Of a stretch of 10,240 nt of DNA, positions 1-5,654 are shown piece after piece (positions within the stretch are counted from its first letter, which is position 1; each line of letters starts with the position of its first letter). The notes beneath the pieces are model-generated. The model searched no databases. It saw only the letters and a list, made by a program, of their open reading frames with translations, and was not told the DNA's origin. A program made the translations under genes and the position numbers. This DNA is from Clostridium lundense DSM 17049 (lineage in GTDB: Bacteria > Bacillota > Clostridia > Clostridiales > Clostridiaceae), in contig NZ_KK211044.1 in assembly GCF_000619945.1 (NCBI RefSeq), positions 1-10,240 on the forward strand, written 5' to 3'.

Positions 1-109
1 TTTATATAAGTTTCTATTTTTAAAAATCACTTGGTAAATTTTCTAGCAACCTTAAGATTCCAATAGTTATGTGCTATTGTTAATTTTAAGGAATGCTGAT
101 TTTACAGTG
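1..109 (+). promoter_or_regulatory. CRISPR leader A (5' part outside window)
   Basis: This stretch aligns with the leaders at 358-535 and 10033-10210, especially over the last 75 nt (AAGATTCCAATAG..., GCTATTGTTA, TTTTACAGTG just before the repeat). It keeps the promoter seen in the other two: TTCTAT at 12-17, a 17-nt gap, then an extended -10 TGG-TAAATT at 32-40. The -10 ends 69 nt before the first repeat, the same distance as in leader B. It would drive array A. The window starts inside the leader, so its upstream end is not visible. Confidence 0.85.
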
Positions 110-270
110 GTTGAACAATAACATAAGATGTATTTAAATGTTCTTATCCTTCTATCTACTTCCAAACCATTGTCTAGTTGAACAATAACATAAGATGTAT
201 TTAAATAGGTTTGTAATAGCTTGTCTAGGGTTTGAATCTTATTGAACTTTAACATAGAATGTATTTTCAA
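110..270 (+). CRISPR. CRISPR mini-array A (3 repeats, 2 spacers)
   Basis: Repeats lie at 110-139 and 177-206 (identical, 30 nt, GTTGAACAATAACATAAGAT then GTATTTAAAT with the GT shared) and at 241-270 (degenerate, about 8 differences). Spacers are 140-176 (37 nt) and 207-240 (34 nt). The decayed last repeat marks the leader-distal end, so the array reads rightward from leader A. Read as reverse complement, each spacer has an open frame, as expected of sequence taken from phage or plasmid genes; no donor can be named. Confidence 0.93.
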
Positions 271-322
271 GCAATTGAAAATTGAGAATGGACAGTTGAG
301 AGTGAATGGAAATTTTGCCAAT

Positions 323-353
323 GAGTCTGCTACTTTTTATAAATGGCAGACTT
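323..353 (+). terminator. Hairpin after array A, possible terminator
   Basis: AGTCTGC (324-330) pairs with GCAGACT (346-352), extended by a G-T and an A-T pair inward, around an 11-nt AT-rich loop. TTATTAATTTT follows, which is not a clean T-run. Its place between array A and leader B suits a weak terminator, but it could also be the remnant of a small repeat element, since the preceding bases (about 271-310) are a run of ATTGA/GTTGA-like units. Confidence 0.35.
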
Positions 354-357
354 ATTA

Positions 358-535
358 ATTTTCCCAAGTGAATTGCAAAATAAATGTGGCTTAAGGCTAA
401 TGATATCAGTGACTTGTATAGCACTTCCTATAGAAAATTGTATTTTGTAACATTAACTGGTAAAGTTTTAAACAAACCTTGAGTTTTCAATGGTTTTATG
501 CTATTGTTGATTTTAAGGAACATTGATTTTTCAGG
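358..535 (+). promoter_or_regulatory. CRISPR leader B
   Basis: About 178 nt, clearly homologous along its whole length to the leader after cas2 (10033-10210): for example GTGAATTG, TATAGAAAATTGTATTTT and GGTTTTATGCTATTGTT are shared. A promoter is conserved in place: TTGTAT at 438-443, a 17-nt gap, extended -10 TGG-TAAAGT at 458-466. Transcription would start near 473, about 63 nt before the first repeat. It drives array B and carries the site for new-spacer insertion next to 536. Confidence 0.88.
438..466 (+). promoter_or_regulatory. Leader B promoter
   Basis: TTGTAT (438-443), 17-nt spacing, then TG-G-TAAAGT (458-466, extended -10). The same arrangement stands at 12-40 in leader A and 10112-10140 in leader C, with 69-70 nt from the -10 end to the first repeat in all three. 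That positional conservation is the main evidence; no transcript data are available. Confidence 0.6.
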
Positions 536-631
536 GTTAAACAATAACATATGATGTATTTAAATATCTGAAATTTAGCTGCTATAATTGCCTTGCCTAT
601 TGTTGAACCTTAACATAGGGTGTATTTATAA
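536..631 (+). CRISPR. CRISPR mini-array B (2 repeats, 1 spacer)
   Basis: The first repeat is 536-565 (begins GTTAAACAATAAC, ends GTATTTAAAT). One 36-nt spacer follows at 566-601. The last repeat is 602-631 (begins GTTGAACCTTAAC, ends GTATTTATAA), with changes at its 3' end typical of a terminal repeat. The two repeats belong to different sub-variants (AA versus CT at positions 8-9). The array sits directly behind leader B. Confidence 0.9.
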
Positions 632-860
632 TAAAATTCTTCAGAATCTACCAATTCAGAGGAAAGTCCAAATATAATTTTAATTAAATATGTAAAATCT
701 CCTTTTTTAGCATAATGTATATCAATTTTTAAGTTCCCAATAATATGTATTTAGCTGAAATAAAAAATCGATATAGAGATAATGAATTAATGACAAAGAT
801 ATATGACATTAATTAAAATATCAATAGCTATTCTCTTATATAGATATATACTTTAAAGTA
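632..860. other. AT-rich intergenic stretch without gene
   Basis: No open frame with a ribosome binding site, no RNA gene and no good hairpin seen on either strand. A 24-nt stretch at 733-756 (begins GTTCCCAATAA, ends TATGTATTTAGCT) looks faintly like a shortened CRISPR repeat but is too weak to call. Two TGACA words (near 790 and 803) could be -35-like elements. Confidence 0.5.
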
Positions 861-875
861 TGGTAATATATATTT
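861..875 (+). promoter_or_regulatory. Candidate promoter of the pseudo-CRISPR RNA
   Basis: TGGTAATAT at 861-869 is an extended -10 closely resembling the TGGTAAAT-type -10 of the three CRISPR leaders; no good -35 stands upstream. A start about 7 nt downstream would fall at 876, the first base of the first degenerate repeat. Confidence 0.45.
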
Positions 876-973
876 GTTAACCATAATAAATGTTGTATTT
901 AAATATACGTTAAATTAAATGATTTAACAAATATTAATTAAAAATTAACCATAACATTTGATGTAAATTATAA
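876..973 (+). ncRNA. CreR-like crRNA-type regulator (degenerate repeat-spacer-repeat)
   Basis: Two decayed CRISPR repeats flank a 39-nt pseudo-spacer. Repeat 1 (876-904, 29 nt) begins GTTAACCATAA and keeps the 3' end GTATTTAAAT unchanged; this is where the 5' handle of a crRNA comes from. Repeat 2 (944 to about 973) keeps the 5' part (TTAACCATAACATTTGATGT) but its 3' end is altered, which a processed crRNA would not need. Both share the same one-base deletion relative to the array repeats. The pseudo-spacer 905-943 begins ATACGTTAAAT and its first 22 nt recur exactly at 1027-1048. Known family: CreR/CreA RNAs, crRNA-like guides with partial match that let Cascade repress cas or toxin promoters without cleavage. 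That this unit works so is inferred from its layout. Confidence 0.72.
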
Positions 974-992
974 AAAAAATTTAATAGCGTTA

Positions 993-1024
993 TTATTTTA
1001 GCACAATTCAATGTATAATATAAT
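993..1024 (+). promoter_or_regulatory. Promoter of the HTH gene
   Basis: Two overlapping perfect TATAAT boxes stand at 1014-1019 and 1019-1024. The -35 region (about 991-1001, TATTATTTTAG) is a poor match to TTGACA. Initiation is expected around 1026-1031, so the 22-nt target of the pseudo-spacer begins at or just before the start site. Confidence 0.6.
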
Positions 1025-1048
1025 CAATACGTTAAATTAAATGATTTA
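1024..1048 (+). promoter_or_regulatory. Putative Cascade target site: PAM TCA plus 22-nt match to pseudo-spacer
   Basis: 1027-1048 is identical to 905-926, the first 22 nt of the pseudo-spacer; identity stops at both ends (904 versus 1026, 927 versus 1049). It is directly preceded by TCA (1024-1026), a PAM reported for clostridial I-B systems. The match starts at spacer position 1, so it includes the seed, and the PAM-distal 17 positions are essentially random. Bound Cascade would cover the -10 edge and start site. Alternative: the dyad GTTAAAT...ATTTAAC inside the repeated unit (perfect at 909-928, imperfect at 1031-1050) could be a protein operator. Confidence 0.68.
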
Positions 1049-1064
1049 TATTAGAGGTGATTAT

Positions 1065-1304
1065 ATGTCTAAATTATCTATTCAATTCAGATTGTTATAT
1101 ATATTAATAGATGAAAATATTCATAATGCAAAAGATCTAGAAAGAGAGTTGGAATTAAAAAATAGCACTTTAAGGTGGTATATAAATAGCCTCATATTAT
1201 CAGGGTTTCAAGTAGAATCTTTGAGAGGAAGAGGAGGAGGATATAGATTAGATAAAAAAATGTGTATAAATAATATTTGGAGATTGATAAAAAATGATAG
1301 ATAG
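1065..1304 (+). CDS. Small helix-turn-helix regulator (79 aa)
   Basis: A stand-alone DNA-binding domain. Residues about 1-65 fit the HTH_11/BirA-DeoR type winged helix found at the N-terminus of WYL regulators: LLYILIDENIHNAKDLEREL (first helices), STLRWYINSLILSGF (recognition helix region), then a glycine-rich wing GRGGGYRL. No WYL or other ligand domain follows; the frame ends soon after. ATG 1065 was chosen over the in-frame ATG at 1041 because AGAGGTGA (1053-1060) stands just before it and 1041 lies inside the repeated target site. The gene lies directly before the cas operon and behind the pseudo-CRISPR unit, so a role in controlling cas expression is likely (inference). It may be a remnant of a longer WYL regulator. 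Confidence 0.75.
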   Translation: MSKLSIQFRLLYILIDENIHNAKDLERELELKNSTLRWYINSLILSGFQVESLRGRGGGYRLDKKMCINNIWRLIKNDR

Positions 1305-1306
1305 AG

Positions 1307-1340
1307 TTGAAAAGGTATGTAAAAATGTAATAATATTTAC
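1307..1340 (+). promoter_or_regulatory. Candidate cas operon promoter with dyad
   Basis: TTGAAA (1307-1312) and TAATAT (1331-1336) are 18 nt apart, upstream of cas6. An imperfect inverted repeat, GTAAA (1319-1323) with TTTAC (1336-1340), overlaps the -10 and might be an operator. The AT-rich context makes chance matches likely, and cas6 may instead be read through from the promoter at 993-1024. Confidence 0.4.
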
Positions 1341-1385
1341 AAATAAGGTAAAAAAGTATAAAATTAGGTGTGAGGAGGTGACTGC

Positions 1386-2078
1386 ATGAAAGTATTTGAA
1401 ATATCTATTTCGGTATTTTTAATAAAGGATATAGATTCAGAGGACTCTTTTGAGAAAATAGCTCAATTTATTGATAGTGGATTGGCAAAAAAAACTGAAT
1501 TATTGGAACTGCATAATAGCAATACATATAAAAATTATTGTTTTTGCTCATTTTATCCATTAGAAGAAGATAAAGTTTACAAGAGGGGTAATATTTACAC
1601 AATAAAAATAAGAACAGTTGATTATGAGTTAGCAAAATTTTTTAATGAAGAATTAGTAAATCATTATAATCATGATATAAAGGCTTTAACATCTACTATA
1701 AGAATATTACCTAGAAAATATATAGATAAAATATATTCTATAACTCCTTTAATACTAAAAACTAATGAAGGGTATTGGAAAAATAATATTTCATTAGATG
1801 AATTTGAAAGAAGACTAAAAGAGAATTTGGTTAAAAAATACAACTTATTTATGAATACAAAAATAGATGAGAATTTTCAACTTTATACATCTATAGAGTT
1901 TAAGAATATAAAGCCTATAGGAATAAATTATAAAGGGAAAAAAATACTAGGGGACAAGCTAACTATACATGTTAGTAATGATACAATGGCTCAAGAATTA
2001 GCATATATGAGTTTAGGAACAGGAGCTTTGGAGATGAATGCCAGAGGCGCTGGGTATATGAACGTTAAATGGCTGTAA
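1386..2078 (+). CDS. cas6: Cas6 pre-crRNA endoribonuclease (type I-B)
   Basis: Cuts the array transcript within each repeat and stays on the 3' hairpin or repeat end of the crRNA in Cascade. The 230-aa length is usual for Cas6. Two features show the family: the N-terminal ferredoxin-like fold with a conserved ELH-x-YK segment (His43, a candidate catalytic residue, followed by FCSFYPLEEDKVYKRG), and the C-terminal glycine-rich loop about 211-223 (GTGALEMNARGAG). An excellent GAGGAGGTG ribosome binding site (1372-1380) stands 5 nt before ATG. It is the first cas gene of the operon, followed 16 nt later by cas8b. If the pseudo-CRISPR RNA at 876-973 is made, this enzyme would be expected to process it too. 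Confidence 0.93.
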   Translation: MKVFEISISVFLIKDIDSEDSFEKIAQFIDSGLAKKTELLELHNSNTYKNYCFCSFYPLEEDKVYKRGNIYTIKIRTVDYELAKFFNEELVNHYNHDIKALTSTIRILPRKYIDKIYSITPLILKTNEGYWKNNISLDEFERRLKENLVKKYNLFMNTKIDENFQLYTSIEFKNIKPIGINYKGKKILGDKLTIHVSNDTMAQELAYMSLGTGALEMNARGAGYMNVKWL

Positions 2079-2094
2079 AAAGGGTGGTGAGTAT

Positions 2095-3840
2095 GTGTTA
2101 AGCCAAGCTTTAGAAGTATTTAAAAAAGAATATGAGAAAAATGGAGATGCTCTTATTTTAGGTACATATATTCCAGCAGATGGAACATATGTAGTAGTTA
2201 AACCCAATAATAATGATTTTACTATAGAAGATTCAATAGACATAAAGTTGGACAAGAAGACTGGAACTATAGATAGAACTATAAATAATATGGATTTCAT
2301 ATGTTTTGCTGATTATTATAGTAAAGTAACAGATATGAATAAAGCAATTTTACCAAGCAGTGGTAAAGTAATACAAGGAAATAACTATTTATCTTTCATT
2401 ATAAAAAAAGATAGTCTTACTAATGGAAAGCTTACAATTGATATAATAGATAAATATTATAGTGTACTAGAGAACCCAAGGGCAAAATACTCTCAGAAGC
2501 CCAAAGCTCTAGAATTATATGAATTGGCAGAGAGAAAAGTTGGAGAAGTAGATAAAGATAGGCTAAATAAGATAAAGACATGGATTAAGGAAAACTTATT
2601 CCAAAAATTCAAAGAACTTACTGGAAAGGATTATCTAAAGATATTTTTTTATTATCCAAAAGATGATTATAAAAAAGAAAGTGAGAGATACTTTATTCCT
2701 AACATATACAATAGTAATGATTACAACGAAAAATCAGACAATATTATATATGGGTTACCTAATGACAATATGGGTTTAAATTCAAAAAAGCCTTATTTAG
2801 AGAATAAAACTCGAAAAGTCCCTGTGCCATATCTTATTGATCAGGAAGAGGTTATGTGTCAAAAGAAGTTTTTTGATTATATTATGAACCAAGCGTCTTC
2901 TGGAAAAGTTAATATTTATATAGGAAATGAAATTAATCCTTTAAACAATAAGGAATCTTTAGATAAAGAGTTTAATGGTATCTTCTTAAGGTTAAAAAAA
3001 GGTAAAGAGGTAGAAATTCAAGATTGTGATATAGTTTGTAATTATAATCCAAATTTAAAAAAAGTGTTCCAATATGAAAATATAATTGGAGTAGATTATG
3101 AGAATTTAAATGCCGAGTATGGATCAATTAAAACATTAAAAGTAATGCATGAAACTATTAATAGAGTTATGTTTAATAAATTTTTGAGTTCTAATTATTT
3201 TACTGAGCCAAGTGATATATCAATAAATGATGGCACTTTAAAATCTAATTTATTAATATGCAGAACAGCATTATTCAACTGGTTTTATAAAGGAAATTAT
3301 AAAAACATATGGAAGTTACTTAATAAAGCATCGATGAGCTTGGTTAAAGGATCTATTGAAAACGGTTACTTTACGAAAGCTACTGATCAGTTTAATTTAA
3401 GATTATCATTAAAGGAGTATTTTGAAGGAGGGGAAGAAATGGCAGATGTTATATTTGAAGTGAAAAATAGTTTAAGAAATAAAATTTCTCAAAAAGATAC
3501 TAGTCTTATAGAAAATGATAGAGAATATTTTTTTGCAGTAGGACAATTGGTAAGTTTCTTTATATCTAGAAGTAAGGGAAAGAAAAAACCACTTTCACTT
3601 GCAAATCCATTTGTTAATGCTAAAAAAGACCAAGTTATAAAAGAAAAGTTGAAGGCTTTATATAAAAAATATAATTATGATATAGAAAGTTATAATTTTA
3701 AATTTAAAGGATTATATGCCATGATTATGTCCTATGAAGTGGATGGCAAAATCGATGAAGATATGATTATTGCGGGATATTTACACAGCAACTTATTATA
3801 TGAAAAGGAACAAGAGATAGTAGAGGGAGGTAGAAAGTAA
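2095..3840 (+). CDS. cas8b: Cas8b large subunit of type I-B Cascade
   Basis: Large subunit that recognises the PAM and helps recruit Cas3. The 581 aa are typical of Cas8b of the TM1802/Csh1-like group. The body is poorly conserved; recognisable parts are the central segment near PYLIDQEEVMCQKKFFDYI and the helical C-terminus (about 449-581) with EYFFAVGQLVSFFISRSKGK, LANPFVNAK and the ending IAGYLHSNLLYEKEQE, which corresponds to the small-subunit domain. The start is GTG at 2095 behind AGGGTGGTG; an ATG two bases upstream (2093) is out of frame and stops after two codons. An in-frame internal start gives Cas11b (see 3439). The stop overlaps cas7 by one base, so the two are probably translationally coupled. 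The exact Cas8b subfamily is uncertain. Confidence 0.9.
   Translation: MLSQALEVFKKEYEKNGDALILGTYIPADGTYVVVKPNNNDFTIEDSIDIKLDKKTGTIDRTINNMDFICFADYYSKVTDMNKAILPSSGKVIQGNNYLSFIIKKDSLTNGKLTIDIIDKYYSVLENPRAKYSQKPKALELYELAERKVGEVDKDRLNKIKTWIKENLFQKFKELTGKDYLKIFFYYPKDDYKKESERYFIPNIYNSNDYNEKSDNIIYGLPNDNMGLNSKKPYLENKTRKVPVPYLIDQEEVMCQKKFFDYIMNQASSGKVNIYIGNEINPLNNKESLDKEFNGIFLRLKKGKEVEIQDCDIVCNYNPNLKKVFQYENIIGVDYENLNAEYGSIKTLKVMHETINRVMFNKFLSSNYFTEPSDISINDGTLKSNLLICRTALFNWFYKGNYKNIWKLLNKASMSLVKGSIENGYFTKATDQFNLRLSLKEYFEGGEEMADVIFEVKNSLRNKISQKDTSLIENDREYFFAVGQLVSFFISRSKGKKKPLSLANPFVNAKKDQVIKEKLKALYKKYNYDIESYNFKFKGLYAMIMSYEVDGKIDEDMIIAGYLHSNLLYEKEQEIVEGGRK
3439..3840 (+). CDS. cas11b: Cas11b small subunit from internal start within cas8b
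   Basis: ATG 3439 is in frame with cas8b (codon 449) and is preceded at 7 nt by AAGGAGG (3425-3431), as strong a ribosome binding site as any true gene start in the window. The product would be 133 aa, MADVIFEVKNSLRN... to the shared C-terminus, a helical protein of small-subunit size. Type I-B, I-C and I-D systems are known to make Cas11 by internal translation of the large-subunit gene, and several copies line the Cascade backbone to stabilise the R-loop. That it happens here is inferred from the site and the reading frame. Confidence 0.75.
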   Translation: MADVIFEVKNSLRNKISQKDTSLIENDREYFFAVGQLVSFFISRSKGKKKPLSLANPFVNAKKDQVIKEKLKALYKKYNYDIESYNFKFKGLYAMIMSYEVDGKIDEDMIIAGYLHSNLLYEKEQEIVEGGRK

Positions 3841-4793
3841 TGAATAAAAGGATTTATGGAATTATTGGAATAGTATCAATTATGGCTAATTGGAATGCGG
3901 ACTTTACAGGATATCCTAAAACCATATCTACTGGAGAGATTTTTGGAAGTGATAAGGCTTTAAAATATCCGATGAAGAAAATGTGGAGTAATGAGGGAGA
4001 AAAAGTTTTATATATAAAATCTATGAAGTTATCAGAGGGCAAAAATGGAGCAGTAGATTTAGTGCCAAGATCTTTAAAAGAAAGATATGAATATCTTTTT
4101 AATGAAGCTGATTTGAAAAAGGCTAAAGATAGTAAAAAACTATTAACTAATTTATTTTCAGCTATAGATGTTAAGAACTTTGGAGCCACATTTGCAGAAG
4201 AAGGCAACAACATATCAATTACAGGAGCAGTTCAAATAGGACAAGGTTTTAATAAATATGAGGATTCTTATGCTGAGGAACAGCAAATACTATCCCCATT
4301 TAGAGATGCTTCAGATAAAGGTAAGGAAAAGGATAATCAAGAGGAAGCTAAAAATTCCACATTAGGTACTAAAATAGTAAGTAATGAGGCTCATTATTTT
4401 TATCCATTTACAATTAATCCTTCAGTGTACAATGAATTCGTAGGTCTTGGTGTAACAGATGGATACACTGAAGAGGATTATAAAAAATTTAAAGAAGCGG
4501 CATTGAGTTCTGCAACGTCTTTTGCTACTAATGCAAAGGTTGGATGTGAAAATGAGTTTGCATTATTTGTTGAAACTAAAAGCAATACATATCTTCCAAC
4601 TCTTTCAGAGTATGTGAAATTTGAAAAAGGTGATGATAAAAATATTATAACTTTAAGTTGTGGAGATTTATTAAATTCTTTAAAAGATAGTATAGTGTCA
4701 GTAGAAATCTACTATAATCCATATACCACAATAATTAATGAGGAGATAGAAGGAGTTAAGAAATATAATATATTTACAAAGCAAGAGGTGTAA
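3840..4793 (+). CDS. cas7: Cas7 backbone subunit (type I-B, Csh2-like)
   Basis: Forms the multi-copy filament that holds the spacer part of the crRNA. At 317 aa it has the usual size. The N-terminus (IYGIIGIVSIMANWNADFTG then YPKTISTGEIFGSDKALKYP, residues about 5-45) fits the RRM-fold core and the RNA-contacting loop of I-B Cas7 proteins, and a charged, variable middle (about 145-180, DKGKEKDNQEEAKN) is followed by the conserved-looking GCENEFALFVE segment. ATG shares its first base with the last base of the cas8b stop; GGGAGG at about 3825 serves as ribosome binding site. Cas5 follows 3 nt after the stop. Assignment to Cas7 is firm from content and position; the Csh2 subfamily name is less so. 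Confidence 0.9.
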   Translation: MNKRIYGIIGIVSIMANWNADFTGYPKTISTGEIFGSDKALKYPMKKMWSNEGEKVLYIKSMKLSEGKNGAVDLVPRSLKERYEYLFNEADLKKAKDSKKLLTNLFSAIDVKNFGATFAEEGNNISITGAVQIGQGFNKYEDSYAEEQQILSPFRDASDKGKEKDNQEEAKNSTLGTKIVSNEAHYFYPFTINPSVYNEFVGLGVTDGYTEEDYKKFKEAALSSATSFATNAKVGCENEFALFVETKSNTYLPTLSEYVKFEKGDDKNIITLSCGDLLNSLKDSIVSVEIYYNPYTTIINEEIEGVKKYNIFTKQEV

Positions 4794-4796
4794 AAT

Positions 4797-5585
4797 ATGG
4801 AGGTTATAAAGTTTACTTTAGAGGGGAGATTTGGTTTTTTTAAGAAACCAGATATTAATACTTATCTGTATTTTACCTATGGAAACATTCATAAAGTAGC
4901 TCTCCTAGGCATATTTGGGGCGATTTTAGGCTATAAGGGATATAATCAAATGAGTTTTAGTAAAAAATATAAAAAAGATTTTAAAGTTTTACTTGAAAAC
5001 AAGGAAAGATGTTATCCCGAATTTTATGAAAAGCTAAATCATTTAAAGATAGGAATTGTTCCTAAAGAGGTTAGCATAAATAAAAAGGTACAAGTTTTTA
5101 ATAATTCTGTAGGATATGCCTCTAAAGAACAAGGCGGGAACTTAATTGTAAAAGAGCAATGGTTAGAAAATCCAAGTTGGGATATTTATATAGCTATAGA
5201 AGATGAAGAAGGTAGAAAGCTTGCTACAGCGCTAATGGATAGAAGTTTTGTATATATACCTTATTTGGGTAAAAATGATCATTTAGCAGATATAAAAAAT
5301 GTCGAATTAATATCGGATGTTAAAGAAGTAAATTCGTTAAGTACTATTGATAGTTTGTTTATAAAGGGTGAATTTGAAATAGTTGAAAACAATGACATTG
5401 ACGAATTTGATGAATTAGAAGAAGATAATCCAATATTTAAATATGAAGAAAAGCTACCTATTTCTTTAGATGAAATAACAAATAAATATGAGTTGAAAAG
5501 TTTTATATATACAAATGCAAGTTTAATGAAGATAAGAAATACTGTTGTTTATAATGTATGTGGTAAAAATATAGTGTTTGTATAA
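4797..5585 (+). CDS. cas5: Cas5b Cascade subunit
   Basis: Caps the 5' handle end of the crRNA in Cascade and contacts Cas8b. Its 262 aa begin with the Cas5 signature: LEGRFGFFKKPD (8-19) followed by GNIHKVALLGIFGAILGYKG (29-48), the glycine-rich pattern of the N-terminal RRM domain. The rest is variable, with an acidic stretch near 200-215 (ENNDIDEFDELEEDN). ATG stands 3 nt after cas7 stops, with AGAGGTG overlapping the cas7 end as ribosome binding site. It closes the Cascade block; an 86-nt gap then separates it from cas3, the largest gap in the operon after cas6 begins. Confidence 0.92.
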   Translation: MEVIKFTLEGRFGFFKKPDINTYLYFTYGNIHKVALLGIFGAILGYKGYNQMSFSKKYKKDFKVLLENKERCYPEFYEKLNHLKIGIVPKEVSINKKVQVFNNSVGYASKEQGGNLIVKEQWLENPSWDIYIAIEDEEGRKLATALMDRSFVYIPYLGKNDHLADIKNVELISDVKEVNSLSTIDSLFIKGEFEIVENNDIDEFDELEEDNPIFKYEEKLPISLDEITNKYELKSFIYTNASLMKIRNTVVYNVCGKNIVFV

Positions 5586-5615
5586 TTTAAGAACAGTTCT
5601 AAATTTAAAACAGAG

Positions 5616-5654
5616 TTAATTAAAAGAGGAGGTTCTTATGCCTCCTTTAATTAA
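5616..5654 (+). promoter_or_regulatory. Hairpin between cas5 and cas3
   Basis: TTAATTAAA and GGAGG (within 5616-5632) pair with CCTCC and TTTAATTAA (5641-5654); three extra bases bulge on the left arm and the loop is TTCTTATG. The left arm contains the ribosome binding site of a 14-codon frame (5638-5682). There is no T-run after the stem, so it is not a classic terminator. It could reduce read-through or control translation into cas3. Confidence 0.55.

Noticed and set aside
67..424. Antisense open frames across mini-arrays A and leader B
   Set aside because: They run through CRISPR repeats and leaders, have no ribosome binding site worth naming and no recognisable protein; they are by-products of AT-rich repeats.
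733..756. Another shortened CRISPR-like repeat
   Set aside because: It matches only at its two ends with six bases missing from the middle, and has no partner repeat at spacer distance. In such AT-rich DNA this can be chance.
1041..1064. Earlier in-frame ATG (1041) for the HTH protein
   Set aside because: It has no ribosome binding site, lies in the 22-nt repeated site, and the added residues do not belong to the HTH fold; ATG 1065 has AGAGGTGA in good position.
2062..2070. Nine-base match (ACGTTAAAT) to the pseudo-spacer near the cas8b start, as a second Cascade target
   Set aside because: Spacer positions 1-2 do not match, no TCA precedes it, and nine AT-rich bases can match by chance.
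2013..2300. Antisense frame over the cas6-cas8b junction
   Set aside because: Overlaps two well-supported genes, with no ribosome binding site or family match.
3854..4213. Antisense 119-codon frame inside cas7
   Set aside because: A shadow of the cas7 coding sequence; no independent start signal or recognisable domain.
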